DNA of 64,000 nt from the NCBI GenBank assembly GCA_009859145.1, contig VRVR01000048.1:124001-188000 (forward strand), written 5' to 3'. This DNA comes from Andalucia godoyi (lineage: Eukaryota; Discoba; Jakobea; Jakobida; Andaluciidae). Below the pieces are notes generated by a model that saw only the letters and a list, made by a program, of their open reading frames with translations, ran no database searches and was not told the origin of the DNA. Position numbers and translations under genes: made by a program. Shown here one piece after another: positions 1 through 11,005 of this stretch. Numbering within the stretch: the stretch's first letter is position 1; every line of letters starts with the position of its first letter.

Positions 1-1383
1 CGTGCTGAAAAAGAAGCAAAGCTGCAGTCTTTTCGAAATCGACTGGAAACGATGATGATAGATCACGCAGAACCGCCTCCTTTCCCTTTATCTCGGAACG
101 TTTCGGAAAACAGAGATGTTCTCATCAATCTCAGAAACGAATTGGAAACGAAGGAACATCATCTGTTTTCTGAGATTTCCAGAGAAGAAAGGGCAGACAA
201 TGAAGTTGTTCGTCTGCTATTGGAGGAATCGAAGGACGTTGAAATAGAGAATCTCTATGAGCGTCCGAAAGTGATAGAAAACGGCCCAGCGAAAGCGTCC
301 GCAGGAAGCACGGGCATTTCCAGGCCAGCGATTCCTATCCAGGCACGCACTGGTGCAGCAGGCAATGCCTTCAAGAACGCAATCCCCTCGGCTTCCGATT
401 CTCTCTGCAGGGATACTTCTGATTCCGAAGGCTGTCGATTGGAAGGCTTTCAGACGATGAGTGGTCATGACGATCTTGCTGACACTGCGAATGGCATGGA
501 TTTCGATGACTCGATTGATGAGCTGCTTGTGCCCGAACCGATGCCTGTTGAACGGGTTCCCGTTCCCATCGGAATCAACAGTGTTGTGGAGAACGTGGGC
601 GTTGGTGATGATTCGGATGTGGAGGGCTCCCACCTGCACGAAGACGAAGAGTATTTTTACGCTGTAGACTATCAAGATGGAGAGCTCGAAGAGGCCCCTC
701 AACCTCTGCCCGAGATGAATCTAGAGATGTGGACAGGGGAGCCGCAGAATCCGGTGGTGGAGTTCGGTCAAAAAATGGCACGAATAAGAGCAGCTAAACT
801 CGCTAAGCAACGGAAAGAAGATGCTCAAGCTGCGATTCGAGAGAGGGAAGCTCGGCGAGAAAAATTGCAAAGCCTAGAAGAGGAAAGAAAGAAACTGGCG
901 CACACAAGGTCGCGTGTGTCCACTGACTTTCCTGCTGTCCCTTCCCAATCTATACCGTCTCGCAGACGCAGTTCTATTTCTCGGCCAATTGCTGACACGG
1001 ACCATGCTCAGTCAATTGCCTGGAAAGAAAGCGTACATGATTTGGGGAGCTCAAGGACGTCGTCGATGTCAGATGAATATAATCCAGAAAGCGTGACTTT
1101 CTCTGCAGAAGAGGCTAGACGAAAGGCTGCCTTGAGAGCATCTGAAGGCCTCAAAAAACTGAAGTCGCAGAAGGAAGCCGAAGAACTGCAGAAACAGAGA
1201 AAGAGAGACGAACAGTTTCGGAGACGGGATGAAAAGCTGAAGGAATTCTTGGAAAGGCAAAAGAATAAGGACCAAGACCTAATCTTCCCCGGGAGACAAT
1301 CCTCTCGATCTGCCGTCGTGGAATTGGAGCGTCCTGCTTGGGACAGTCGACCCGCAACTGCAGTGAGGAAACCGGATGGATAA
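1..1383 (+). CDS. C-terminal part of a charged coiled-coil protein (5' truncated)
   Basis: The reading frame is open from the first base of the window, so the start lies upstream; the ATG at 52 is internal or at least not a proven start. About 460 codons remain before the TAA at 1381. The middle is acidic and proline-containing. Two stretches, near bases 770-905 and 1100-1265, are rich in K, E, R and A and look like coiled coils. A serine/arginine-rich linker lies between them. I see no catalytic motif. Such tails occur on kinases and cytoskeletal proteins, but nothing here decides the family. The next gene starts about 250 nt downstream on the same strand. Confidence 0.6.
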   Translation, partial: RAEKEAKLQSFRNRLETMMIDHAEPPPFPLSRNVSENRDVLINLRNELETKEHHLFSEISREERADNEVVRLLLEESKDVEIENLYERPKVIENGPAKASAGSTGISRPAIPIQARTGAAGNAFKNAIPSASDSLCRDTSDSEGCRLEGFQTMSGHDDLADTANGMDFDDSIDELLVPEPMPVERVPVPIGINSVVENVGVGDDSDVEGSHLHEDEEYFYAVDYQDGELEEAPQPLPEMNLEMWTGEPQNPVVEFGQKMARIRAAKLAKQRKEDAQAAIREREARREKLQSLEEERKKLAHTRSRVSTDFPAVPSQSIPSRRRSSISRPIADTDHAQSIAWKESVHDLGSSRTSSMSDEYNPESVTFSAEEARRKAALRASEGLKKLKSQKEAEELQKQRKRDEQFRRRDEKLKEFLERQKNKDQDLIFPGRQSSRSAVVELERPAWDSRPATAVRKPDG

Positions 1384-1629
1384 ACACAGGAACAGGATTC
1401 GTGAGTCATGATTCCGTATGTCCATATGTCTGTACGCAGAAAACTGCCTTTTTGGGAAGTGATTTGATGAATCACGAATGCATCTCGTTGCGGCGAATGC
1501 TTCGTGATGATGCTCCGAATGTCCGAATCTGCAAGTCTTCGTTTGCTTTTTATCTGGTCTGCAAGAACGTCGTCTCGGTGGTGTGGATACACACCTGGAC
1601 TAGATCAAGTCTTCAAGCAAACTGCTCAG

Positions 1630-4600
1630 ATGAAGTGCATTATTCTTTTGACGCTTTTTTGTGTATATACATTCTCATTCGGCAGTTGCTTGGACGTCAG
1701 TGCGCATACGCGTCGATTAGAAACGGCATTACCAGCATTTTCTTTTGGAGAATTTCCGCTTCTTTACAAATCTCCGGGAGCAGAAACGTTGTGTAAATCT
1801 GTCGGAGTTCTGAATGTCTCTTACCCAACTTATTATGATCTGCGCAAGCTGGTGTCGTTCGTCCAAGGAAACACTCTTGAGGTTTACTATGACCCGTTTG
1901 TACAATGTTTCGGTATGTGTCTGCGCAGTTCAATCTGGAACCAAATGTTGGAGAATCTTCGCCACTACTTACATCGAAAAAAGCCCAGTCTTCTCTTCGA
2001 ATTCCTCATGCTCTCCTCTGAAGTTATCGAGCAGGAAAGCCGAGTGTGCACTGCTCTCTGGATCTCCTGTGTTGGCATCCTCCCCGCCTCTGTCGTTCTT
2101 TTCGGGACTGGTGTCCGTCTCAGGGTCGCTGGCTTCGTTTTCCGTCAAGTTTAACGCTTATAATGAATCTGGCAACACACAGTCTAAAAACCTCGTGAAA
2201 GACATGCTGCTTGCTGCCGACGATGTGGTAACTAAGCTGGTATGTCCTTTGCTGCAGTCGTCTTTTCTTCTCTTTTCGCGGCCCCTCACGTGGATAGAAC
2301 ACTAAAGTTCTTTTGCAGAGCAAAATCGTCGTTACCGATATATATGCCCATTCTTTGCATGTGCAGCAGCTCTGGAGTCGATCGTTATCAGGAATGGCGC
2401 CGCCTTCATCTCTGTCATCTCGTTTGTCCGACCTGGAGTTTCAGCACGTCAATTTTTCAACGACAGCGGTGAACGTGAATGGCTTGGCCGTTTTGTCTGA
2501 CAGCAGAAATCGATCCAAGAGAGCAATGGAACTGACGAAACTGCGAATTCGATTCCTGGACAATTTCGTGTTAAGTGACGCTGATTTGTTCACGATATTG
2601 TCACATGAAATTGAGAACGCCGTTGGCTATGCCGCACTGAGTCGCATCTATCGAGATGTCGTCGGACACGTATTGCTCAGCAATCACCAACAGGCAGAAG
2701 AAGAGACGCAACAATGGGAGAAACAGCTGCTTATCGATCTCCTAACTTCGGTCAAGACGCTGAATTCAACACATCTGAACTGCTTCGTCCGGGAGTTGTC
2801 GAAAGAAGAATTCCCATCGCCCTCCTCCTGTCGCCTGACATCCGCCGAGAACCGATCATACGTGGATTTCACGTTGTCGGAAATGCACGACAAAGGCAAC
2901 GGTCTAAAGGTCATCCGAATGGCGTCGAACCCTCAGACAAACTCAACGGAGTTGTTGGTTTCCGCGCGAGCAGTTCGCCTGACTGCGAAGGGGCTGAATT
3001 TTAGCGTTTGCCAGATTGCGGATCTGGTACCCATAACGAGCCTACTTAATGACTCGTTGATGTTCCAAACGGAAGTCGACGATCGAATGGTTTCCAAGAA
3101 CTCTTCTTTTGTTCCATTTCCATACAATCGGTCAACAGCCGTGTGCTCGCCAGGATTTTACGATTCAAGTTCTTGCAAAAACTGCCCAAATGGATCTTTC
3201 TGTCCCGGAGATGATCTTCGTCACCTTTGTTCCAATGGACTGCCGCGAGGAGCAGTGAAGTTCTCGCGAGAAAATGAGACGTCGCCTGGTTGCCGGTTTG
3301 ACTGTTCTTCTGAGTCGGATATCGTTGTGTTCGACGGAATGGCAATTGTGGATTCCGAATACGGGTTGTGGGGCCTGGACAATTCGAAATGGATCCACGG
3401 AAAATGTTCTGCTGTTCCAGCAGGGTTTCGCAAAACGTCCTTCAATAACTTCTCGAGATGCGATATTCTGGATGGCTACAATCAAACGTTCTTGGCTTTC
3501 CAAAATGGCGCTGCTCCTTGTTTGCTCGATGTGCTGTATCAGAGCGTGTTGAAGGGACCGTTAGTTCAGCGGTTCTATCGGCAGATGTGGAGCGGAAGTG
3601 GTTGTCTCTCTGTTGCACTTTCAGTCCATGCGAATGGTTCCAGGACCAATGAAAGTATGCTGATTTTGTCCGGAGAATCGTTGTTTCGTCTTGGTATTCG
3701 GTCAGTAGCTGAAGGCATGTTTTCAGTCATTTTGGAGTTTGGACGTGTGGATGCACCATCCGAGATGTCAGAATCCGAGAATTTTCCTTTGCTAATGCTG
3801 AAGGATATAATTCTTTCACTGTGTTTCAATATTGAAGCCAATCAAGCATTCGTGTTTTCGGGATCCTCACTGCTTCTTTCCGCTTGGTACGATCCTGAAG
3901 TACTATTCCACGATAATGCCACACGGTCATACGGCGAATCTCCGTTATTCATTGGGGGCTCCCTTCTGCGTTCTGTTGCAACTCAAAGAATTCTTCCATC
4001 AGGAGTGGGATTGCTTCCTGTGGCCGAGTTTGTGCCATTGCAAGGCGTCGTGCGTCGTGTCAGTTGGAATAACATTCAGCAGTTTCTTCCCGTTTTTCGA
4101 GATGTTCCCAATATTGCTAGGGTGCCACATCAATTGGATTGTTCGGCGCAACAGTATCGCGTGTTTCGATCAGAAGTGCTGAAAGAGCTCAAAATTTACT
4201 TTTCTTCTCCGCTTTCCGGAATTCACTGCGAAGGCATATTCATCGGAGAACCAGGCGATTGGACTGCATTTGATCGCTCTACACCATTCGAACTGACCTT
4301 CGGAACGTCATTCTCTCATATGTCTGTTCGATGCAGCGCATCGGTATTCATCCAATCAGACATTCTCTCCGTGTCCACGTGGCTTGCATTTCCGTCATTC
4401 GATAATGTATCCTATGCCACTCCTGGGACGGCCTTCAATCTTTCCGAGGTACAGTTTGTTCTGATTGATTCTTCCATGTCAACGTTGTCAACGACGTCAC
4501 CCCTTTTTCAGTGCGCATTGTGTCCACAGAACGCAAACAATTCTGTGTTACCGCGGACATCCGTGGCACATTGTGACTGCCCGCATTGGTCAGACGCGTC

Positions 4601-6188
4601 ATATTTGAACTGTTCTTCCGCTGGGCCCAATCATAATATGTTGCCTACACTGGTATCCGATGTCGATAACCAGTTGTATTCTTCGCTGTATTCGGATGGG
4701 CTGTCGCCCTTGTTCCCAAAAGACGGACTCGCGCATTTTAGCACATCAAATTCCTCAATCTGTTTGCTGCATGTTTGGAAATATTCAGAAGCTGGAGATT
4801 TCGTTTTCTCTGGCCCAGAGATCGAGCTGACATTCGATGTGGCAGGAATTACAAGGGTCGTCGCTATTGCTGGGTGCCCTCCCTCACGATTTACGCGTCG
4901 AAGAGAATGGACGTTTAGAGTTGCGCCAGTTCTACGCAATCTCGAGGTTCTTCCTCATCCGGGAGAAGTCTCCAGAACGAAGCAGCATCTCGTGGTCGTG
5001 AAGGGCCTGTCCTCGGCCTCGAGCGAGTCTTGGCGCCTCCTCTCCGTTTTCGAATATCAAGTTCGATACATTCTTTACGATTCAGTCTTGAGTTTTCGAA
5101 CAGCAGATCCGGGTTGGATGTCCGATACGTCGGGATCAATCTATGACCAGTACAATCCGCCGAATGTGACCTTCAATAACGTTCTCGTTCTCCGAGCATT
5201 CGGCCGTGGATATTTTCCAAGTCAGCAGTTGGTTGTACGATACGATCAACCCTACAATGTTGACGCTTCTGGGACTGTCATGGTGGCAAGTCCTTCAAAC
5301 CAATCCCTGAGCAATGTGTCGACAGCAGCATCGCAGGACACGGTATCGAGTGGTCTCGATGATGTAGAAGCGTTCTGCAGTGCATACGAAGCCGTTTGCT
5401 TTGTCCCTCCATTCGCAATTCTGATTGCAGTGAGCGGCATTGTACTGCTGGTTTGTCGAAGAAAGTCGGGGAGACAGAAGAAGAAGCAACAAGCGATGTC
5501 AGTGTTTGCCGCAGGAAACGGGCGCAGATCCAGAAGTCCTCAAATCCATTTCAAAATCAAGCATGCGGTACAAGAACCTGCGGTCCAGCGGACTGGAAAA
5601 CGCAAAGAAGTCCCATCGTGTAATGCGCCGGAACGGGGCAACCATCCGCCCCCTGAGGACGAATGCCAACTCAACTCCCACAAAGACGCTATTCAACCGC
5701 AGAACGACTCGAACAGGCTTGAGAAGTACAACGTGCCAATCCCCGCAGAAGAGATGGAGGGCAGTTCCGCCCTGAAGGAGGGCGATGCAAATGCACCGGA
5801 CAAGGACTCGCATCTGCCACCTCCATTTTGCATCGAAGAAGAGAATCCTGCAGGTCCAGTATCCGACAATCCTCGTTGTGCAGTAACAGTATCGGTATTC
5901 GAAGCAGGGGAGATTTCACAAAACCCGGATCTCTTTTGTTCCTCATGCGGAACATCCGCACAGGATGGAATCCCATCTCAAGACGTGGTCGAACCCCCTC
6001 TCTCTATCCGGGATTCATCTTCTTTGCAAACTGAAAGCAGAGTACTGGAGCACACGTCAAAAGATCTGCACTCTTCGGCTTGTCCGGACGAAAACTTCCA
6101 CACTGGATCTTCCTTGGGGACGTCATCCTCTGCGGAAATGTCTGAGATACAATTGGTGAGAAGCAGACTGCGAAAAGTCAACCGATAG
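1630..6188 (+). CDS. Large type I surface protein with Cys-rich GCC2/GCC3-like motif
   Basis: The start at 1630 gives a good signal peptide (MKCIILLTLFCVYTFSFG). Exon 3 (2319-6188) is joined in phase to an upstream exon ending at 2239 by a 79-nt GTATGT...GCAG intron. A further shift from frame 1 to frame 2 occurs around 1913-1929, where a 16-nt GTATGT...GCAG segment would restore phase; this model totals about 1487 residues. The ectodomain has many N-glycosylation sequons and a short Cys cluster (bases 3140-3310) of the form CxPGFYxxxxCxxCPxGxFCPG, typical of GCC2/GCC3-type repeats. A single hydrophobic segment near bases 5400-5460 is followed by a basic stop-transfer stretch and a cytosolic tail of about 240 residues rich in P, S, E and D. 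The role is unknown; a receptor or adhesion protein is plausible. Confidence 0.7.
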
Positions 6189-8625
6189 AGCCAAGGTCAA
6201 CCGATTCAGGGTAAAAATGATAGTGCAAATTGAACAGTCGCGAATGAGCTGTCATTAGCCGGATATCTTCTTCCTTCGTCTTTGTTTAAGAAACATCATC
6301 AATACTGTGCTTCTGCTTGGATAACCAGTCACTCCAAAGAATGTGCCAACAACGACATATGGAATCCAACTTGCACACTGCCAACACCAGGAATGCCAGT
6401 CAACCAACTCGGATGCAATGATCGGGACACCGGGGCTCAGGATCCCACGATAAATTTGATCGAACAATAAGACAGCTGTCTCTGCCAGATACGAATCACT
6501 CCAGCATTCGATTTAAAATTACCAATCTGCATGAATAATATGTCAGAAATCATAAATTCAGAAAAAGCCGAAGCGTTGCAGCACGCATACTGCAATAACT
6601 TGACAGAACAATCTAAGTGACTGATCAAAAGGTCTCCGATACACCGTGGAGAAAAGAAACAGCCGGCACCGACGCCGGTCGATATGCACACAGAGATTGT
6701 CGAAGTACAATGCCCTCGATTTCACATCAACAGTCCCTTATCGAATCGGAGAATGTACACACTCTTGCATATGCACCTGAGCGAGAAACCTCAGGCTAGA
6801 CTGTTTGAACAACCTCTCAAGCTCTTCTGAAATGGCCCTATGTGTGACACCGATTCTTTTCGTATTTTCTCTCTCTTGATAAACCAGAATGTTCTTTCCG
6901 TATGCGACACACCTCAATGAACTTCTGTTCATCAGGCTTTCACTGTCGGACCATTTGCAATCGACTTTCGTGCTTTTAAGTAAGCCTCGATGTTGTTGTG
7001 TAATCAACCAAGAAATTTAAAATGTCTCTGATAATCGAGGTTGAAATGGAAAAAGAACAGCTTACGACCAATACAGACAGACTGCGGTTTCGTTAATCTC
7101 TGAAAAATACCCTGTTTTAAAAGTTTCAAGCTTGTAATCGAAGAGTATTTTGACATGACGGTCCATTCCCATTTATGGTTCTCCGTGTATATGTTGGTTT
7201 CCTCAAGCCTCTGGGCTCAGAACATTATCCAACTTGTCATCAATCGATTTAGTCCGTGTTAGAATGGCCTCTAGAATGACCAGAGACAGCATCCAAATTT
7301 CGAAAACCTTGTATTGGTTTTTCCGGGAATAAGTTGATTGGCGTTATTGTTGATTTGGTGATATCATCGTCCATCAAGGCAGTGATCGACGCGACCGGAT
7401 GGCTTTATTGTTTTTCAAGCTGCACATGTTGTTGAGAAATCGTATCTCTATGGACTGAAATCAACCCCGGCAGGGTACGACATCGTAATAGTTCGTTGTC
7501 ATGGACGTAGTGACGTACGTAATGACGTATTTTTATGACGTATGAGGCCACAGAGAAACAGCACTCCGACTTCATGTTTAAGGAGTGGTCCGTTTATTTG
7601 TTTATTTGTTGGCATTGTTTTTCTCTATAATAAATCCTATTGTCACAAACTATCGTTATTGTCCCTCGTTTTATCTTATATATCGGATATATTACAGTAT
7701 TTGTCGTCTGTGACGCTTTCGGAAAAACTCGAAATACGGGTTTCTTCGGAAATCTGCAGTTGTCCTGTTTTTCAGTACCTTTCCGTCTGATCCTTCTGGG
7801 TTTCTTACGCAGATGCGTTTTTGTGTTTGCAGACTTTTTTTTGTTATGTTCAGGTTGGCATACGCCATTCTGTCCGAACCAGTTTGCCTGTGTATGTAGC
7901 ATTATCGTCGGACACACATATTTTCTCGCAGAATATGAGTTTGCGATGTGAAAGATGAGAATCATCTTCTGAATGGAACATGCTTTTGCAGCTTCAGTGG
8001 ATGATTTTGGAACTTTCCTTCACTCCTGACAGAGTTGGATTTCCTTGTCGTCGAATCAACCATTCCAGCATGCTGCATGTTGCCGCGTTCCCTCCCGAGA
8101 GCTGCATCTGTGAGAGTGTACTGCACCGGCGGCTTTCGAAGAGCGTTATGTGATGTTGATTTTTCGTTTTTTGCATTTTGCTGATTCTTCTCTTCTCAAG
8201 TTTTCGCGAAAGATATTGACAACGCTTACCGGAGGTTGGTTCCACATCATTGATGTGGTGCCGTGTCGCACGCACGTATTTTATTGCGCATTGGTGAACG
8301 GTGCGACATATCTTCTCCGTCGTCGCTCCTTGTCTGCATGAAACGGGCTGATGCTCTCCGATCGACCTGCCTTCACCATCCCCATCATTCAGTTGGTTGC
8401 AGCTGGCTTTGGACCTGTCGTTTCCTGGTTTGGGTCAGTCTTGACGCTTCTTGGCTGGTCTATCTTATTTGAGTCTTCTTTTGTTACTGCGACTCAAGCT
8501 TGAGTATCCCTTCTTTTTCCACCACCATTTTCCGCGTTCTTTCTTTGCGGGTTTTCCAATTGCATTTTTTCTTACCTCGCCGGACTTGCTGATTTGTGTT
8601 TGTGAGCTTCAGAAATCTGCGAGCA
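6189..8625. other. 2.4-kb intergenic region without a confident gene
   Basis: No long ORF with a believable start is present. Two overlapping minus-strand ORFs at 6255-6691 encode hydrophobic peptides ending in a basic tail (KQRRRKKISG) and could be exons of an unrecognised membrane protein or relics. The stretch 7501-7545 holds a cluster of TGACGTA motifs. From about 8100 to 8620 the plus strand is pyrimidine-rich, as expected of the leader of the downstream UFC1 gene. Confidence 0.5.
7503..7542. promoter_or_regulatory. Cluster of CRE-like TGACGTA sites
   Basis: TGACGTA occurs at 7511-7517, 7523-7529 and 7536-7542, with a near copy GGACGTA at 7503-7509. The spacing is 8, 12 and 13 nt. This core matches the half-sites of CREB/ATF-type bZIP factors. 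The cluster is about 1.1 kb upstream of the UFC1 start, so its target gene is uncertain. Confidence 0.45.
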
Positions 8626-9173
8626 ATGGATGACACTACGCTTCCGTTTATGAAAACGAGCGCAGGACCACGAGATGAGTCTGCGCTTTGGACACAAAGG
8701 CTGAAAGAAGAATACGCTGCACTGATTGGGTACATCAAACAGTGCAAAGAGAAGGATGCGGAATGGTTTGCGATTTCTTCGGACCCTTCCGGAATTCATT
8801 GGAAAGGAAAATGCTGGACAATGTATGTATTCTTTTAACCAGTTTTTGCTTTGATTTTGAATCAATCAATCAGCTTATTTCTTGGCGTAGCTGTGAAATG
8901 AAGAAATATGAGTTCGAAATGCACTTTGATCTTCCTGCAACGTATCCGGCTACGAATCCAGAAGTCATTCTCCCAGAACTCGAGGGTAAAACAGCCAAGA
9001 TGTACAGAGGTGGAAGAATTTGTTTGAGCGATCATTTCCAGCCATTATGGGCCAGGAATGTTCCCAATTTTGGCATTGTTCACGTTTTGGCGTTTGGTCT
9101 CGGCCCGTATTTGGCATCCGAAGTTCCTTTTCTCGTTTCCGAGGGCAAGATCCTCCCAAAACTCTCAAGCTAG
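8626..9173 (+). CDS. UFC1: UFM1-conjugating enzyme E2
   Basis: This is the E2 that takes UFM1 from UBA5 and passes it to the UFL1 ligase complex in ufmylation, largely at the ER and ribosome. Exon 1 is 8626-8822; a 68-nt intron (GTATGT...GTAG, 8823-8890) is removed, and exon 2 is 8891-9173. The join forms an Ile codon and restores the conserved GKCW stretch followed by the KYEF strand. The product has 159 residues, close to the 167 of animal UFC1. The family signature [14 protein letters not shown] is intact, with catalytic Cys110 followed by [13 protein letters not shown]. The 3' end converges on the transporter gene 177 nt away. Identification is secure. Confidence 0.96.
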
Positions 9174-9350
9174 ATATTGTTGAACTCGTAAACAACAACC
9201 GCCACCAACCCAACCCGACCCAACCCACAAATACCACAAAAAAACCACATAAACACAAACAAACAAGGATCGACACACAACACACACAGCCTCAACGTGC
9301 ACAAAGCGCATTTTTACTGAATGCCGTACGAGCTGGGGCACATGCACAAA

Positions 9351-10271
9351 CTACTTTGAAGGAGGACGGACTTTGATCGCAGTGTACCACCAAACTCCAG
9401 CTCCTGCGACAATAAGACCGATTGCGCCTCGGAACGTGAGAGGATTACCAAACACAACAAATCCAATGGCGAGCACCAACACTGTCTTGCTGTGGCCGAT
9501 CACCTGGTAGGTCAACGCTGAGAACTTGCCAATGAGAACAAAAGAACATGCATTCACCAGGAATGCCATGCAGCACGACAATAAGAACAGGAAAACAAAC
9601 ATGGGGGATGCAAAGGGTGTTGAGTCAAACCTTGGCAGATCGGTGATCAACGCAGCAATTGCCGCAATGATAGTTTGATAGTATGAAATGTGTCGTAAGT
9701 ACAGGAGCGAGCCAACACCATGTGTGGTTTGAGTAGTTTGGACATTGGATTGCGCAACAGTCGTCGAAATGACTGCCGTTGAAGCACACAGAAACCCAAC
9801 CATGCTGGTCGACAAGTCTGTAACGAAAATCCCGGCGAGCCCAAGAACAAGCAACACAAGAGAGGCTAGTGTTTCTTGATTCGGTAGGGAGCCAACAGTG
9901 ATGAATTGCATCAGACACTGTGAAGGAACCATCAGCAACTTCGTCAGCTGGTAGAAGGAAACCGTGTTCGTCTCCAACGTCCAATTCATGGACAAAATCG
10001 ACAACACTAGCAGCCCGGAATCCGTCAACAAGCGCTTCAGCGGCACGTTGAATGGGGCATTCGGATCGTAGTATCCAAGACGCGCTGCAAGAACAGTGTA
10101 ACCCCAAGTCGCCAGCAAATGCGATGTGACAAGAATGTTGTGGAAAGACCAGCCAGGATAGGAAAACAAAACCTTGTTGATGGACACGAGAGTGACAGAC
10201 GATAACACTGACATGAATACCCAGAAAATCGCCTGCGCTCGTGGCATTCCACCAGCAGACGGATCAGACAT
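9351..10271 (-). CDS. Nucleotide-sugar transporter, TPT/SLC35 (URGT/SLC35E3-like)
   Basis: A 306-residue protein of about ten hydrophobic segments in one exon, the usual size of drug/metabolite-superfamily nucleotide-sugar or triose-phosphate transporters. The C-terminal half carries SALTYQVIGHSKTVLVL followed by a GNPLT turn, the conserved block of the plant UDP-rhamnose/UDP-galactose transporters and of SLC35E3. It probably exchanges a nucleotide sugar for a nucleotide monophosphate in the Golgi membrane; the sugar cannot be told from sequence. The ATG at 10271 is the natural start. It is convergent with UFC1 and divergent from the sphingosine kinase. Confidence 0.88.
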   Translation of the reverse strand: MSDPSAGGMPRAQAIFWVFMSVLSSVTLVSINKVLFSYPGWSFHNILVTSHLLATWGYTVLAARLGYYDPNAPFNVPLKRLLTDSGLLVLSILSMNWTLETNTVSFYQLTKLLMVPSQCLMQFITVGSLPNQETLASLVLLVLGLAGIFVTDLSTSMVGFLCASTAVISTTVAQSNVQTTQTTHGVGSLLYLRHISYYQTIIAAIAALITDLPRFDSTPFASPMFVFLFLLSCCMAFLVNACSFVLIGKFSALTYQVIGHSKTVLVLAIGFVVFGNPLTFRGAIGLIVAGAGVWWYTAIKVRPPSK

Positions 10272-11005
10272 CTTGACGTGATCAACAAAAAAAAAGAGAA
10301 CTACAATATGTGAATGACGGAATTCCTTGCTAAGAAGCTTTGTTTTTTACTGCGCGAAGCCTAAAGTGGGGCGTTTTCCCTATAAAAGGACTTTTGTTTT
10401 CAGCCAGGGAAACGCCCAAGCTCTACTTGGTGCCGTAACTACAGTCGCTTCGTTCTTCTTGAAAATACCGTCTTATGTACTCTTTGTAATTGTGGTTTTC
10501 TTCTTCTCTCTTCTTTGCTGTTGCTGCGTGATAAATTGCAAGTAAATAATAAATATTGTTGTATGTGAATGTTGGAAAAAGCCGGAACGATGCTGAATGA
10601 ATTTTCGACATCATCAAAAGCAATTCCTTGAAAACTCTTGCAGTCATCATTGGCCCGCAGGTCACGGGATCAGAACCAAGCAGGCAAGCAAGAGCTGCGT
10701 GTGTCGTTCAAAGAAAAGAAAAAAAGAAAAAGCAGAAATTAAAAAATAAATTAAAATGGAAAAGAAGTGTGCAGAAACGAAAAAGATAACCCGGTGTGCA
10801 AGAAGAGCGACGAGCGCTGCTGGAGCCGGGCGGCTTGAGCCTGGGTGTTGAGGCTGCAAACACTGCTGGAGGATGCGAAAGCTGCTGTGTTTCCCCTCCC
10901 ACAATTCCGCCAAACGCCGAAGCTCTTCGGCTGCAGATGCATTCCTTTTTTGCATCCTGTGTTTCTGCTTATGACGATTTGAAATTGTGTGGATAGTGGT
11001 TCTGA
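10272..11005. promoter_or_regulatory. Divergent promoter region between transporter and sphingosine kinase
   Basis: This 734-nt spacer separates two genes read away from each other. It holds a TATA-like TATAAAAGG at 10381 inside the loop of an inverted repeat, an AT-rich stretch near 10530-10560, and a purine-rich plus strand near 10705-10790. No ORF with an ATG start is convincing. Confidence 0.5.
10369..10417. repeat. Inverted repeat with TATA-like loop
   Basis: The arms GGGCGTTTTCCCT (10369-10381) and AGGGAAACGCCC (10406-10417) are reverse complements except for one extra T. The 24-nt loop begins with the TATAAAAGG box. It could be a protein-binding palindrome or an RNA hairpin. Confidence 0.6.

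Noticed and set aside
10327-10545. 72-codon hydrophobic ORF in the divergent spacer
   Set aside because: It begins with TTG, has no ATG, and spans the inverted repeat and T-rich sequence.
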